The notes under the pieces are model-generated. The model saw only the letters and a program-made list of their open reading frames with translations. It was not told where the DNA came from and ran no database searches. From JAHDFB01 sp965658745 (GTDB taxonomy: Bacteria; Bacteroidota; Bacteroidia; Chitinophagales; Saprospiraceae): a DNA stretch of 64,000 nt. The translations under genes were made by a program, and so were the position numbers. The stretch lies in NCBI GenBank assembly GCA_965658745.1, contig CBFHTK010000001.1, positions 186,001 through 250,000 on the forward strand. The letters run 5' to 3'. How positions within the stretch are numbered: position 1 is the first letter of the stretch; each line of letters starts with the position of its first letter. Shown piece by piece: positions 34,893 through 44,157 of this stretch.

Positions 34893-35948
34893 CTACCATC
34901 GAATCAAAGCACTACCCCAAGTAAAACCGCTACCAAAAGCAGCTAAACAAATAAGGTCTCCTTTTTTAACCAAACCAGATTCCCAAGCTTCGCAAAGTGC
35001 AATCGGTATAGATGCGGCGGTTGTATTACCGTATTTCTGAATGTTATTGAAGACCTTTTTAGATGGCAATTTCATCATCCTTTGGACAAACTCACTAATT
35101 CGTAGATTAGCTTGATGTGGTACTAACAAATCAATATCTGTAGGATTATAACCTGTTTTTTTCAGTGCTTCCATAATGACTTCTGGAAACTTTCTCACCG
35201 CATTCTTAAAAACCAATTGCCCATTCATATTTGGAAAAGTAAGGCCTTCTTTGAGCATCGTTTCAGTGATAAACATACCTCCAAATTCAACGTCAGGAAA
35301 TTCATACATTTCCTCATTTCCATGATATCCGCCATGCGCTCCAGGGCTAATAAAAGCTAATTCTTCTGCAAAATTTCCATTACTATGCAAATGGGTAGTC
35401 AAAATAGCAGAACCTTCTTCTCCAGTTGCCTGAAGCACTACCGCTCCTGCTCCGTCTCCAAAAATCACACTTACATTACGACCTCTCGTTGAGTAATCCA
35501 ATCCCATACTATGAAATTCTGCTCCAACCAAAAGGATATTTTTGTACATCCCTGTTTTAATATACTGATCTGCAATACTGAGACCATAGACAAAACCCGT
35601 GCATTGATTCCTAATATCTAAAGCACCGATCTCAGTGTCGGTGATCCCCAATTCTCTCTGTAAGAGAACTCCGCAACCTGGAAAGTAGTAATCTGGACTT
35701 AGTGTAGCAAAAATGATAAAATCTATATCTGACGCTTCGATACCAGCTCGTTCAATTGCAATTTTGCTAGCATTTGCTCCCATGGATGAAGTGCTCTCTT
35801 TACCACCTTCTGCATAACGGCGTTCTTTGATACCAGTACGTTCCTGAATCCACTGATCGGACGTATCCATGTGCCTTGCTAAATCGTCATTGGTCACTAC
35901 TCTTTCGGGCACGTAAAATCCAATACCACCTATTTTTGATTGAAACAT
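34893..35948 (-). CDS. fabH: beta-ketoacyl-ACP synthase III
   Basis: 351 residues. The thiolase-fold triad is complete: Cys116 (DIRNQCTGFVYG), His278 (VPHQAN) and Asn308 (KYGNTTAAS). FabH condenses acetyl-CoA or branched acyl-CoA with malonyl-ACP to begin fatty acid synthesis. The protein is about 30 residues longer than E. coli FabH because of an insertion near residues 200-240 (GAHGGYHGNEEMYEFPD). The Bacteroidota often have several such paralogues, so this may be a specialised one rather than the main FabH. Confidence 0.85.
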   Translation of the reverse strand: MFQSKIGGIGFYVPERVVTNDDLARHMDTSDQWIQERTGIKERRYAEGGKESTSSMGANASKIAIERAGIEASDIDFIIFATLSPDYYFPGCGVLLQRELGITDTEIGALDIRNQCTGFVYGLSIADQYIKTGMYKNILLVGAEFHSMGLDYSTRGRNVSVIFGDGAGAVVLQATGEEGSAILTTHLHSNGNFAEELAFISPGAHGGYHGNEEMYEFPDVEFGGMFITETMLKEGLTFPNMNGQLVFKNAVRKFPEVIMEALKKTGYNPTDIDLLVPHQANLRISEFVQRMMKLPSKKVFNNIQKYGNTTAASIPIALCEAWESGLVKKGDLICLAAFGSGFTWGSALIRW

Positions 35949-36025
35949 AATTGTCTTTTAATTCTCTGACATATAAGCATTCATTTCGAAACAACAAGAT
36001 ATGAAACCTATACGAACAGAACAAA

Positions 36026-37807
36026 TCAGATAATATCCATTTTCCGAAGCAAAAAGGAAGCATTCATATTTTTGCATATACCCTCTTTAAGGGTATAGTC
36101 AAAGTACAATTCGTCATCAATTATCTCCGCGTCAAAATAGTAGTTGGACACTTCCTCATGCTCATCAGCTATTGTACATAATGAAAGGTCATGTGTAGCT
36201 ATGATACCAGTAGAATGGGTTCCGATTAGGCGCTTGACAAATTTTTTCGAACCAGTTGCCTTGTCGACACTATTGGTACCTTTTAGTATTTCATCCAAGA
36301 TAATGAAGTAATCATCTTCTTCTAGCAAATCGATAATGTATCTCAACCGCGACAGTTCAGCGTAGAAGTACGAAGCTTCATCAGATAAGGAATCTGAAGT
36401 CCTCATACTAGTAACTAGTTTGGTCGGGCTGTAAACAATTCTCTGCGCACAAACAGGTAATCCCATATTGCTCATAATTACCGCCAAGGACACTGTTCTC
36501 AAAAACGTGGATTTACCAGCCATATTTGCACCAGTAACTATATAAAAAGCCTCTTTGTCAATCAAAAAGTCATTATCTATCCGCTTGCTTTCATTAAGCA
36601 ATGGATGCCCTAGCTCTTGTGAATCAATCAGCCCTTTTCTTGCTTGAGTGGAAATTTCAGGGAATACATAATTTGGGTGATTGAAAGTAAAATTGCCCAA
36701 GCTGTTATATGTGTCAAAAAAGTGCACTAGTTCGAACCAATCTTTTACATACTGTCTGTTTTGTTCGATCCAATCTTCAATACGTAAAACTATGTAAAGG
36801 TCCCGAAGAAAAAAGCCGTTTGTAAAAATCGAAATCATGATGTTCGTACGCTGATCAAGGCTATTTAGCAACTTTCCGAATTGCTGAATGCTAGTTGATG
36901 CTCGCAATCCTTCAACACTTGTTTCATCTATTTTATCAACTATCATTTTGGCATTCCATGATCTTGCTTCTATACGCTCTAACAACTTGCTATATTGCTG
37001 AAAAGTACTGAGTGACTTGCTTGTGTCATTCTGTAGGGCATTTACTTTCTTGAGGAAAATTCCAGAAATAAAAATTCCAACGAAGAGCCATAGAATAGCA
37101 ATGCCTTCCGGAATCAAAGTCAATATGTAGAGCAAAATCACTATCAATGAAAGAATCGAAAACCCAATGATTAGTGGTTTCATCCATTTAGGAACGAACC
37201 TTTCATACGAATCCATCCATTCTTCGATAGAAGAAACATTCTGTTCAATATCAACAAGTCCAGCTTCTGCACTATAATCGTGTCGCCAAGCAACCAGCTT
37301 AGATAGTTCAGCTACAACTTCCTGCTTCTCAACTATATTGTCAGTATCATTACTGAGCAAGATCATAGCTAGCTCACCGCTTGCTTTATCCAACCGCGTC
37401 CGATTAATATACTGGTAAAAGGATCCCTTACCAAAAAGATCAACATCTTGACAGTAAGCGTGGTCAACAAGGGCAAATTCGGCCCCTGTGGCCTCGTCTT
37501 TATAGTTCTTGTCTAATAATCGTATTTCCTTCTCCTGAATATTTTTGCGTTCTACAGATATTCTTTTTCTATAATCAAGATTAAGTTGCCTTCTTACAAG
37601 CAACAAAAACAAAACAATTCCAATAACGATTGGAACTAGCAGCCAGCCTTCCCAATTCCAAAAGAAATATAGAACAGCAATAATGCTTGCAAAAACACTT
37701 ATCCTCATTAAGCTATTCTGCCAAATGGCCTGTTCAAGTTTTTCTATTTTTGCTACTTCTTTAATTCGATTGGATTCGTAAAGCTCGAATAATTCTTTTT
37801 TAGTCAT
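36026..37807 (-). CDS. membrane-anchored MutS-like ATPase
   Basis: 593 residues from the ATG at 37807; an upstream in-frame ATG (37822) lies before the promoter element and is rejected. Two pairs of transmembrane helices are visible (near residues 25-75, ISVFASIIAVLYFFW and LLVPIVIGIVLFLLL; and near 210-255, LIIGFSILSLIVILLYIL and GIAILWLFVGIFISGIF). The C-terminal 200 residues form a MutS ATPase: Walker A GANMAGKSTFL, a Q/D-loop TSMRTSDSLSDEASYFYAE, Walker B IILDEILKGTN and THDLSL. Mismatch-recognition domains are absent, so this is not a canonical repair protein. Function unknown. Confidence 0.85.
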   Translation of the reverse strand: MTKKELFELYESNRIKEVAKIEKLEQAIWQNSLMRISVFASIIAVLYFFWNWEGWLLVPIVIGIVLFLLLVRRQLNLDYRKRISVERKNIQEKEIRLLDKNYKDEATGAEFALVDHAYCQDVDLFGKGSFYQYINRTRLDKASGELAMILLSNDTDNIVEKQEVVAELSKLVAWRHDYSAEAGLVDIEQNVSSIEEWMDSYERFVPKWMKPLIIGFSILSLIVILLYILTLIPEGIAILWLFVGIFISGIFLKKVNALQNDTSKSLSTFQQYSKLLERIEARSWNAKMIVDKIDETSVEGLRASTSIQQFGKLLNSLDQRTNIMISIFTNGFFLRDLYIVLRIEDWIEQNRQYVKDWFELVHFFDTYNSLGNFTFNHPNYVFPEISTQARKGLIDSQELGHPLLNESKRIDNDFLIDKEAFYIVTGANMAGKSTFLRTVSLAVIMSNMGLPVCAQRIVYSPTKLVTSMRTSDSLSDEASYFYAELSRLRYIIDLLEEDDYFIILDEILKGTNSVDKATGSKKFVKRLIGTHSTGIIATHDLSLCTIADEHEEVSNYYFDAEIIDDELYFDYTLKEGICKNMNASFLLRKMDII

Positions 37808-37811
37808 ACTA

Positions 37812-37819
37812 CAAAAGTA
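37812..37819 (-). promoter_or_regulatory. TAnnTTTG element 4 nt from the start codon
   Basis: TACTTTTG on the minus strand, followed by TAGT and the ATG at 37807. With initiation about 4-7 nt after the element, the mRNA would be leaderless or nearly so. No -33 TTG is visible at normal spacing. Confidence 0.45.
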
Positions 37820-38023
37820 CATTTTGACCCCGATTACTACTTAATTTCGACTATTTATAGTACTTAAATGACAATCAATTAACTATAAGTCTACACGTAA
37901 AATTTATCCAGTAAGCATTGAATTCATGGTTCCATACAGATAAAACACATATATTTATACTCTTAATATAAGAAACCACTAGAGAACTCTCCGTTGGTTT
38001 ATTAATTCGCCTAGCAAACAAAT

Positions 38024-40453
38024 ATGGACTTTAAGAAAATTTTACCACATATTGCCGCCATCATTATCTTTCTAACATTGAGCACAGTTTACTTTCTCCC
38101 CCAGACTCAGGGCAAAGTATTAAGCCAAACAGATATCATGCAGGTGCGCTCCATGGCTTCAGAGATATACCAGTATAGGAAACAAGGGGATAATATCTTG
38201 TGGACGAATTCGCAGTTTAGCGGAATGCCTACTTACCAAATTAGTTTTGATCAAAAGACAAATGTTTCAAAATACATTGAGAAAGCAAGTCAACTTTTTA
38301 TGCCTCGCCCGATAGGCTACTTCTTAGGTGGAATGATCGTATTCTATCTAGCACTGATTTTTATGGGTGTTTCTCCATGGTTGTCAATTGTAGGTGCTAT
38401 CGCATTCGCATTCACAACCAACAACCTAGTGCTATACGAAGCTGGACATACTAGCAAGGTTCGAGTGTTGATGATGTGCATTCTAATTGTGGTGGGAATG
38501 ATAAAGGTTTTCAAAAAGGATTACTTGCTTGGCGGGCTTGTATTTGCAGTCGGGATGGCTGTGTCAGTTTTTGCAAATCACCCACAAATGGTTTACTATC
38601 TCGGTATGGTCATGGCTATTTATGCAGTGATTGCTACAGTTGATATCATAAAAAAGAAAGACTTTGGGCACTTAGCCAAATCAGCAGGAATCCTAGCCGC
38701 AGGAATCATTTTAGCAGTTGCAGCCTCAGCTTCATCTATTTGGACAACTCTAGAATACGCCTCGTCAACCATGCGTGGTAAACCTGTTTTGGAGAAACAA
38801 TCTACCGCTGTAGCAACATCAAGCAGTGAAACGGATGGACTGGAATGGAATTACAGCATGAATTGGAGTAATGGTATGATTGATCTTGTCGCTATGTATA
38901 TTCCTGGAGTTGCAGGAGGAGGAAGCAGCGAGCCTGTAGGAAAATTAAGTGCGACCAATAAATATATGAAGAAGAACCGTATGCGACCAATAGATAAAGG
39001 TCCATTGTATTGGGGGAAACTACCTTTTACAAGCGGGCCTCAGTATATCGGAGCGATCAGCTTCCTGATGTTTTTTTTGGGACTCATATTTCTACCTGGA
39101 CGACTACGTTGGTGGGCGCTAGCGGCCTTAGTGTTGACTGCTATGCTGTCCTTGGGTAAGAACCTTGAATGGTTCAATAGACTACTGTTTGACAATCTCC
39201 CGCTTCTGAATAAATTTAGAAGCCCTAGTTCGGTGACTTCTATCACCGCCGTTATAGTTCCATTCATAGGAATTCTTGGCTTACACACGATTTTTACAAA
39301 ATTTAAAGATGCAGAAAAGCGCGAGCAAATCTTAAAACCTTTGTTCATTGTTACTGGAGCTCTGTCCGCACTTTGCTTATTCTACATATCAATAGGACCA
39401 TCGATAATAGATTTTCAGACTGCTGGAGATGCAAGATACCAGCAACAAGCTGGCTTAGCCGATGCTTTTGCAGCAGATCGAGCAGCACTGATGCGATCAG
39501 ATGCTATAAGAACTCTGTTACTAACATTAATCGGAGCAGGATTGATTTTTGCTTGGGCGAAATCAAAATTATCTCAAGTTGCACTTATATCCATAATGGG
39601 TGTTCTCGTTATATTTGATCTTTGGTCTGTTGACAAGCGATATCTTGACTACGACAGTTTCCAAAAATCTCGTGTTGTAAAGGCAACCATGGAGGAAAGA
39701 CCTGTTGATAAACAGATCAAACAAGATAGTGACATACATTATCGAGTGCATGATTTGACGCCTGCAGGTGGGCCATTCAATTCGTCTGCTGCATCTTATC
39801 ACCATAAAACAATCGGTGGTTATCACGCAGCCAAATTGCAGAGATATGACGACATTAAAGAGGCATATCTACAACAAGGTAACCAAAGCGTACTTGATAT
39901 GCTTAACACAAAATACTTTATCATAGGACAAGCTGGAGCTGAAGAAGTGAGAAAGAATCCTGGTGCCTTGGGAAATGCGTGGTTTGTAAATGATATTCAA
40001 TCTGCAAACACGAACCGAGAAGAGTTTGAAAAAATAGCTAATATTAATCCACGAAACACTGCTATAGTCCATGAATCATTCAGCGATAAAGTGCAAGGAC
40101 TAGTTGGTAACGGCGGATCCATCAAGCTTGTTGATTACCATCCAGACAGATTGGTTTATCAAGCAAGTTCTAATGGCGCCAACTTATCGGTTTTCTCTGA
40201 AGTATGGTATGGTCCTAACAAGGGATGGAAAGCATATATAGACGGCGAAGAAGCTCCTATTATTCGAGTTAATTATATTCTAAGAGGAGTTGTAATTCCT
40301 GAAGGTTCTCACGAAGTTGTTCTTGAGTTTAAACCTAGGTCTTACACAACTGGAAAAATGATCGGAACCCTTGCTTCTATTCTCCTTATAAGTGCTATTG
40401 CTTTTGGATTTTGGCAGTACTTCAAGTCTTCACAAGTCGAAAATGAAGCTTAA
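38024..40453 (+). CDS. YfhO-family membrane protein
   Basis: 809 residues with about 12-13 transmembrane helices and a C-terminal soluble beta-rich domain. The N-terminus carries QTDIMQVRSMASEIYQYRKQ and a short loop LWTNSQFSGMPTYQI, both typical of YfhO. The end has YGPNKGWKAYIDGEEAPIIRVNYILRGVVIPEGSHEV, also a YfhO hallmark. The family has a GT-C-like fold and has been linked to glycosylation of teichoic acids in Firmicutes; in Bacteroidota its substrate is unknown. It is a single gene, followed 13 nt later by the GC-rich repeat copy 2. Confidence 0.85.
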   Translation: MDFKKILPHIAAIIIFLTLSTVYFLPQTQGKVLSQTDIMQVRSMASEIYQYRKQGDNILWTNSQFSGMPTYQISFDQKTNVSKYIEKASQLFMPRPIGYFLGGMIVFYLALIFMGVSPWLSIVGAIAFAFTTNNLVLYEAGHTSKVRVLMMCILIVVGMIKVFKKDYLLGGLVFAVGMAVSVFANHPQMVYYLGMVMAIYAVIATVDIIKKKDFGHLAKSAGILAAGIILAVAASASSIWTTLEYASSTMRGKPVLEKQSTAVATSSSETDGLEWNYSMNWSNGMIDLVAMYIPGVAGGGSSEPVGKLSATNKYMKKNRMRPIDKGPLYWGKLPFTSGPQYIGAISFLMFFLGLIFLPGRLRWWALAALVLTAMLSLGKNLEWFNRLLFDNLPLLNKFRSPSSVTSITAVIVPFIGILGLHTIFTKFKDAEKREQILKPLFIVTGALSALCLFYISIGPSIIDFQTAGDARYQQQAGLADAFAADRAALMRSDAIRTLLLTLIGAGLIFAWAKSKLSQVALISIMGVLVIFDLWSVDKRYLDYDSFQKSRVVKATMEERPVDKQIKQDSDIHYRVHDLTPAGGPFNSSAASYHHKTIGGYHAAKLQRYDDIKEAYLQQGNQSVLDMLNTKYFIIGQAGAEEVRKNPGALGNAWFVNDIQSANTNREEFEKIANINPRNTAIVHESFSDKVQGLVGNGGSIKLVDYHPDRLVYQASSNGANLSVFSEVWYGPNKGWKAYIDGEEAPIIRVNYILRGVVIPEGSHEVVLEFKPRSYTTGKMIGTLASILLISAIAFGFWQYFKSSQVENEA

Positions 40454-40465
40454 TATAGATTTTGA

Positions 40466-40538
40466 GGGCGTCCGGGCGCGCTCTCCGCTCATATCCCTTC
40501 GCACTTCGTGCTAGTGAACCCGCTTCGATCGCTGACGC
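40466..40538 (+). repeat. 73-bp GC-rich structured repeat, copy 2
   Basis: Same length and ends as copy 1 (13294-13366), with 7 substitutions over 73 positions. The terminal stem GCGTC/GACGC and the apical GCAC-TTC-GTGC hairpin are kept; the middle stem is weakened by substitutions. It lies just after the YfhO gene, between it and the convergent uracil-DNA glycosylase gene. Confidence 0.8.
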
Positions 40539-40621
40539 GGGCACGGACTGGAGTATAATTTGCATCTGTGTGGACTTCGTTTAAGCGATTAATATTGCGA
40601 AAGCGAATCAGACTAGAGTTT

Positions 40622-41207
40622 TTAGCCTTGTGCGTCCTTGACTTTTATTTTGAGTTTAGGAACCAAATGCTTTTCAAACCATGGATTACGTTGCATCCAT
40701 CCGATGTTTCTGGGTGAAGGGTGCGGCAATACGAAGTAATCTGGCAGATAGACTTCATAATTAGTAACCGTCTCAGTAAGATTCTTTCTAGCATTTTTGC
40801 CCAAATAATACCTTTGGGCATATTGGCCGATAAGAAGTGTAAGTCTTAGATTTAGAAGATCGGTGAGAATTCTTTTATACCAAGTGGGAGCACATATCTT
40901 CATGGGAGGTAGATCTCCGCTCTTTCCCTTTCCAGGGTAACAAAAGCCGATTGGGACGATCGAAACTTTCTCAACGTTATAGAATTCTTGTGTATCGAGC
41001 CCCATCCATTTGCGAAGATTATCTCCACGGCGATCGTTCCAAGTTATGCTTGATCTGTGCACCTTTATACCTGGTGAGTGTCCGATGATTATAATTTCGC
41101 TTTTACTATGGATACGAATTACGGGATTCGGTTCAAAAGGAATCTGCCCTTGGCAAATTCTCACAAGCCCGGATTTCGTAATACAAACTTTGAAGATCTA
41201 AGGTCAT
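40622..41207 (-). pseudogene. uracil-DNA glycosylase family protein, frameshifted near the N-terminus
   Basis: The body (40622-41164) encodes a UDG-superfamily protein with IIIIGHSPGIKVH (catalytic and uracil-binding loop), DNLRKWMG and the late motif LPHPSPRN. The normal N-terminus is in another frame: an ATG at 41207 leads to LYYEIRACENL and then a stop at 41133. Removing one T from the ATTTG at about 41155-41157 joins the frames as EIRACENCQGQIPFEPNPV, which restores the C-x2-C motif typical of this family. The corrected gene would encode about 194 residues. This may be a true mutation or a one-base sequence error. Without the join, only a GTG at 41164 is available as start. Confidence 0.75.
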
Positions 41208-41297
41208 TGGCAAGTGATATATAATTAAAACTTAGTCTGCTAGAGAAATTGGTTATTCTTTACTTCACTCTATCTACATACCATTTACTTGATAATA

Positions 41298-41600
41298 CTA
41301 CTTTTTGTGTTTTAGCACTTTATGATCCATGTACATGGTACCGAAAGGAACAAAACTTGAGATAAATAATGGCAAAGTTATTTTCCAAAAACTCCAGTTC
41401 TTATCAATGCTAACTATCAAAGCGTAAAGTATAAATACTACAAAAAGGCCGCCATGTGCACTGCCGATATACTTTACCATTCCTGGCATATCCCATATGT
41501 ACTTCAACGGCATCGCAATGAATAACAAAATGAGCAGAGAGATTCCCTCGAAAAAGCCGAGTATTCGTAATCTTCCAATTGAGGACCACAATAGATTCAT
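41298..41600 (-). CDS. DUF3817 small membrane protein
   Basis: 100 residues with three transmembrane helices. The motifs RILGFFEGISLLILLFIAMPLKY and GSAHGGLFVVFILYAL match DUF3817, whose His-Gly-Gly core recurs in its members. Function is unknown. It is a single minus-strand gene with 91 nt between it and the broken glycosylase gene. Confidence 0.8.
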   Translation of the reverse strand: MNLLWSSIGRLRILGFFEGISLLILLFIAMPLKYIWDMPGMVKYIGSAHGGLFVVFILYALIVSIDKNWSFWKITLPLFISSFVPFGTMYMDHKVLKHKK

Positions 41601-41731
41601 AAGAGATTTTTTTACTGGTATCTTTTTAAAATCGTTGTACTAGTCGTAAGTAGATTTTGTCTTTAAGTAGATCAAAGAAAGTCTAACATCTGCGGAATTG
41701 GCTTAGTTCAACGACTTGTAGAAATTAACAA

Positions 41732-41758
41732 AGCCCATCAACTACTAGCTGATGGGCT
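41732..41758 (-). terminator. terminator of the cold-shock gene
   Basis: On the minus strand AGCCCATCA (41758-41750 side) pairs perfectly over 9 bp with TGATGGGCT, with a 9-nt loop, followed by TTGTTAATTTC. It lies 29 nt beyond the cold-shock stop codon. Confidence 0.65.
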
Positions 41759-41786
41759 CGATATTTTCGTCAAGAATGACGCAGTC

Positions 41787-41978
41787 TTAGATTACCTCTA
41801 CGTTTACTGCATTCAATCCTTTTCTTCCTTCTTCAACATCATATCGCACTTTATCACCTTCTGCGATATTATCATTTAATCCGTTTGCATGCACAAAGAT
41901 ATCTTTGCCTCCATCTTCTGGAACTATGAAACCGAATCCTTTACTCTCATTGAAAAATTTAACTGTACCGTTACTCAT
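41787..41978 (-). CDS. cold-shock domain protein (CspA family)
   Basis: 63 residues from the ATG at 41978 (MSNGTVKFFNESKGFGFIVP). This includes both RNA-binding motifs: KGFGFI (RNP1) and KDIFVHANGL (RNP2). It is an OB-fold RNA chaperone that melts RNA structure in the cold or during growth. An in-frame ATG at 42059 would add 27 residues without similarity and is rejected; that stretch is the 5' leader. A TATCTTTG element (42080-42073) implies a leader of about 90 nt, in line with the long regulatory leaders of cold-shock genes. Confidence 0.93.
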   Translation of the reverse strand: MSNGTVKFFNESKGFGFIVPEDGGKDIFVHANGLNDNIAEGDKVRYDVEEGRKGLNAVNVEVI

Positions 41979-42072
41979 TGTATAAATATAAAAATAATTA
42001 ATAAAAATCGTGGGCTTAAAGAATCTTGAGCATACTTTCATGTTCAAAACCTCCCACATGTACTCTAACGCA

Positions 42073-42080
42073 CAAAGATA
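42073..42080 (-). promoter_or_regulatory. TAnnTTTG element of the cold-shock gene
   Basis: TATCTTTG, about 95 nt upstream of the ATG at 41978, which leaves a leader of about 90 nt. No TTG is found at the preferred spacing. Confidence 0.4.
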
Positions 42081-42249
42081 TAAATTAGTTACATTGGTTT
42101 CATTTTTATTTGAATTAATTTACATTTTTGATAAACAATACCACAATAGTCAACAAAAACGGCTCCTCTAGTCAAAAGAAAATACATACGACTTAAGTCT
42201 AAAACCGTCATATATTGAAATACATCATGAATATATTCAATAAATACGC

Positions 42250-44118
42250 TTAATCTTTGGTATAAGTATCGTTTTCGGGATTCACGTCAGCTAGCTTACC
42301 AGAAGGGTTTATTTCGATTTTTGCAATCTTCTTTTTTGAGGGCTTAATTTTCATCATATATTTTGGGTTAACCCAATTCCAATCATCTAAAACTACATAT
42401 TCGGCATCCCCATATAATCCAGTATCAGACTTCTTAGCTCCCCTCATAATATCCAAAGGAATATGATAAATCATTTCAGAACCATCTTCAAGAGTAACTT
42501 GGACATCAAGCGGCATAGGCATAAGTCCTGTTCTTTCAAGAACAATATCTGCTTTACCGAATAAACCTCCTCTTTCTACAGCAACAACTCCGTAGTCTAT
42601 AGTCTTGGTGGTTTGAACAAAATACTCATGGTACCAATCAAGTACCAATCCTGATTCTTTCTCCATCACTCTCATGAAGTCCAATGATGTCGGATGCTTA
42701 AACCTCCAGTCATTGTAATATCTAAGAAGTGCATCAGCAAAAACCTCTTCACCCAATATGTATTCCATTTGGCTTAAAAACACACAGCCTTTGCTGTATG
42801 CCGCTGTCCCATAAGCTGCATTCGTATTAAAATGATCAGCATGTGTGGACAAAGCTTCATCTTGCTTGGCATTAGCTAGATTAATATAACCTAAGTAAGA
42901 ACGAGCATGAACATTGTCTCTTGCTTTCCCAGGCAATATCTCGTTTTCAACCAAGTAATTCATGGTTTCATTTGTACCAAAGCTGGTGAACCCCTCATCC
43001 ATCCAAGAATATAGTGATTCATTAGTTGCAAGCATAAATTGATACCAACTATGCATCCATTCATGCACTGAAACACCAACTAAGCTTCCCAGTGAACGTT
43101 CTCCAGTAATCAAAGTAGCCATTGGATACTCCATACCACCGTCACCACCTTGAATAAATGAATACTGCGGAAATGGATACGCACCATATCGGGAATTCAT
43201 AAATCTAAGTGCTTCGTCCATAATCTTTGGTAACTTAGACCAATTTTCAGAAGTAGCTTCGCCAGGTTGGAAAACGAAATATAGGCGAGTTCCGTCGTGA
43301 GCTTTTCGATTCATCACAATAAAATCAGGATCTGCCGCCCAAACGAAATCAATCACGTTTTCAGCCTTAAATTTCCAAGTCAGAGTTTTTCCTTTAGGAG
43401 GTGCCACTTTTAAGTCCACTGGCTCGTAGCCCTTCCCTATCTGATTTGCATTTTGCAATACACCTGTAGCTCCAAGCACATAATCTTTATCGATTGTGAT
43501 ATTGACTTCGAAATCACCCCAAGGGCTATGAAATTCACGTCCAACATATGGATTTGGGTGCCAACCCATATAATCGTACTCAGCGATTTTTGGATACCAT
43601 TGTGCCATAGAATACCGAACGCCTTCCTTATTATCTCTGCCCGATCTTCTTATTTGAATTGGAACCTGAGCTTCAAAATCCATGTCAAAAACTACAGTTT
43701 GACCGGGGTAGATTGATTTAGGTAAATCAACTTCAAGGACGGTACCATTCACAAAGAACTCAGCTTTTTTGCCGTCCATAGTGAGTTGTTCTATCTTTTG
43801 ATAGCCTATTTCTTTTCTTCCCAATTTACCTATCCTACCTGCAACTCTTCGATCGGCATCTGGAAGGACTTTATTCCTTTCATCCATCACAGAACCTGGT
43901 TGAAAAGCATTGAAGTAAAGATGATAGAAAACACGATCTAGTGTATCTGGTGAATTGTTCGTGTAAGTTAATTTTTGATTTCCTTCGAACTGGTTCTTTT
44001 TGACATCCATTTCTATGTCCATGACGTAATTTACAGACTGCTGCCAATATCCAGATTGAGCAAACAAAAACTGGTAAGCTGACATACAAATGACAGCGAG
44101 AAGTAACTTTTTATACAT
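42250..44118 (-). CDS. M1-family metallopeptidase
   Basis: 622 residues from the ATG at 44118 (MYKKLLLAVICMSAYQFLFAQ, a signal peptide). The zinc site is HEWMH followed by Glu in WMDEGFTSFG. The substrate-side motif GGMEYP, the counterpart of GAMEN in M1 aminopeptidases, precedes it. The protein is exported but has no T9SS sorting domain, so it is probably periplasmic or outer-membrane associated. It shares the strand with the downstream genes but has its own spacing (18 nt after the DUF6580 gene stop region). Confidence 0.88.
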   Translation of the reverse strand: MYKKLLLAVICMSAYQFLFAQSGYWQQSVNYVMDIEMDVKKNQFEGNQKLTYTNNSPDTLDRVFYHLYFNAFQPGSVMDERNKVLPDADRRVAGRIGKLGRKEIGYQKIEQLTMDGKKAEFFVNGTVLEVDLPKSIYPGQTVVFDMDFEAQVPIQIRRSGRDNKEGVRYSMAQWYPKIAEYDYMGWHPNPYVGREFHSPWGDFEVNITIDKDYVLGATGVLQNANQIGKGYEPVDLKVAPPKGKTLTWKFKAENVIDFVWAADPDFIVMNRKAHDGTRLYFVFQPGEATSENWSKLPKIMDEALRFMNSRYGAYPFPQYSFIQGGDGGMEYPMATLITGERSLGSLVGVSVHEWMHSWYQFMLATNESLYSWMDEGFTSFGTNETMNYLVENEILPGKARDNVHARSYLGYINLANAKQDEALSTHADHFNTNAAYGTAAYSKGCVFLSQMEYILGEEVFADALLRYYNDWRFKHPTSLDFMRVMEKESGLVLDWYHEYFVQTTKTIDYGVVAVERGGLFGKADIVLERTGLMPMPLDVQVTLEDGSEMIYHIPLDIMRGAKKSDTGLYGDAEYVVLDDWNWVNPKYMMKIKPSKKKIAKIEINPSGKLADVNPENDTYTKD

Positions 44119-44157
44119 AAATATGATATTTGAAATCAAAAAAATAAATGCTTATCT

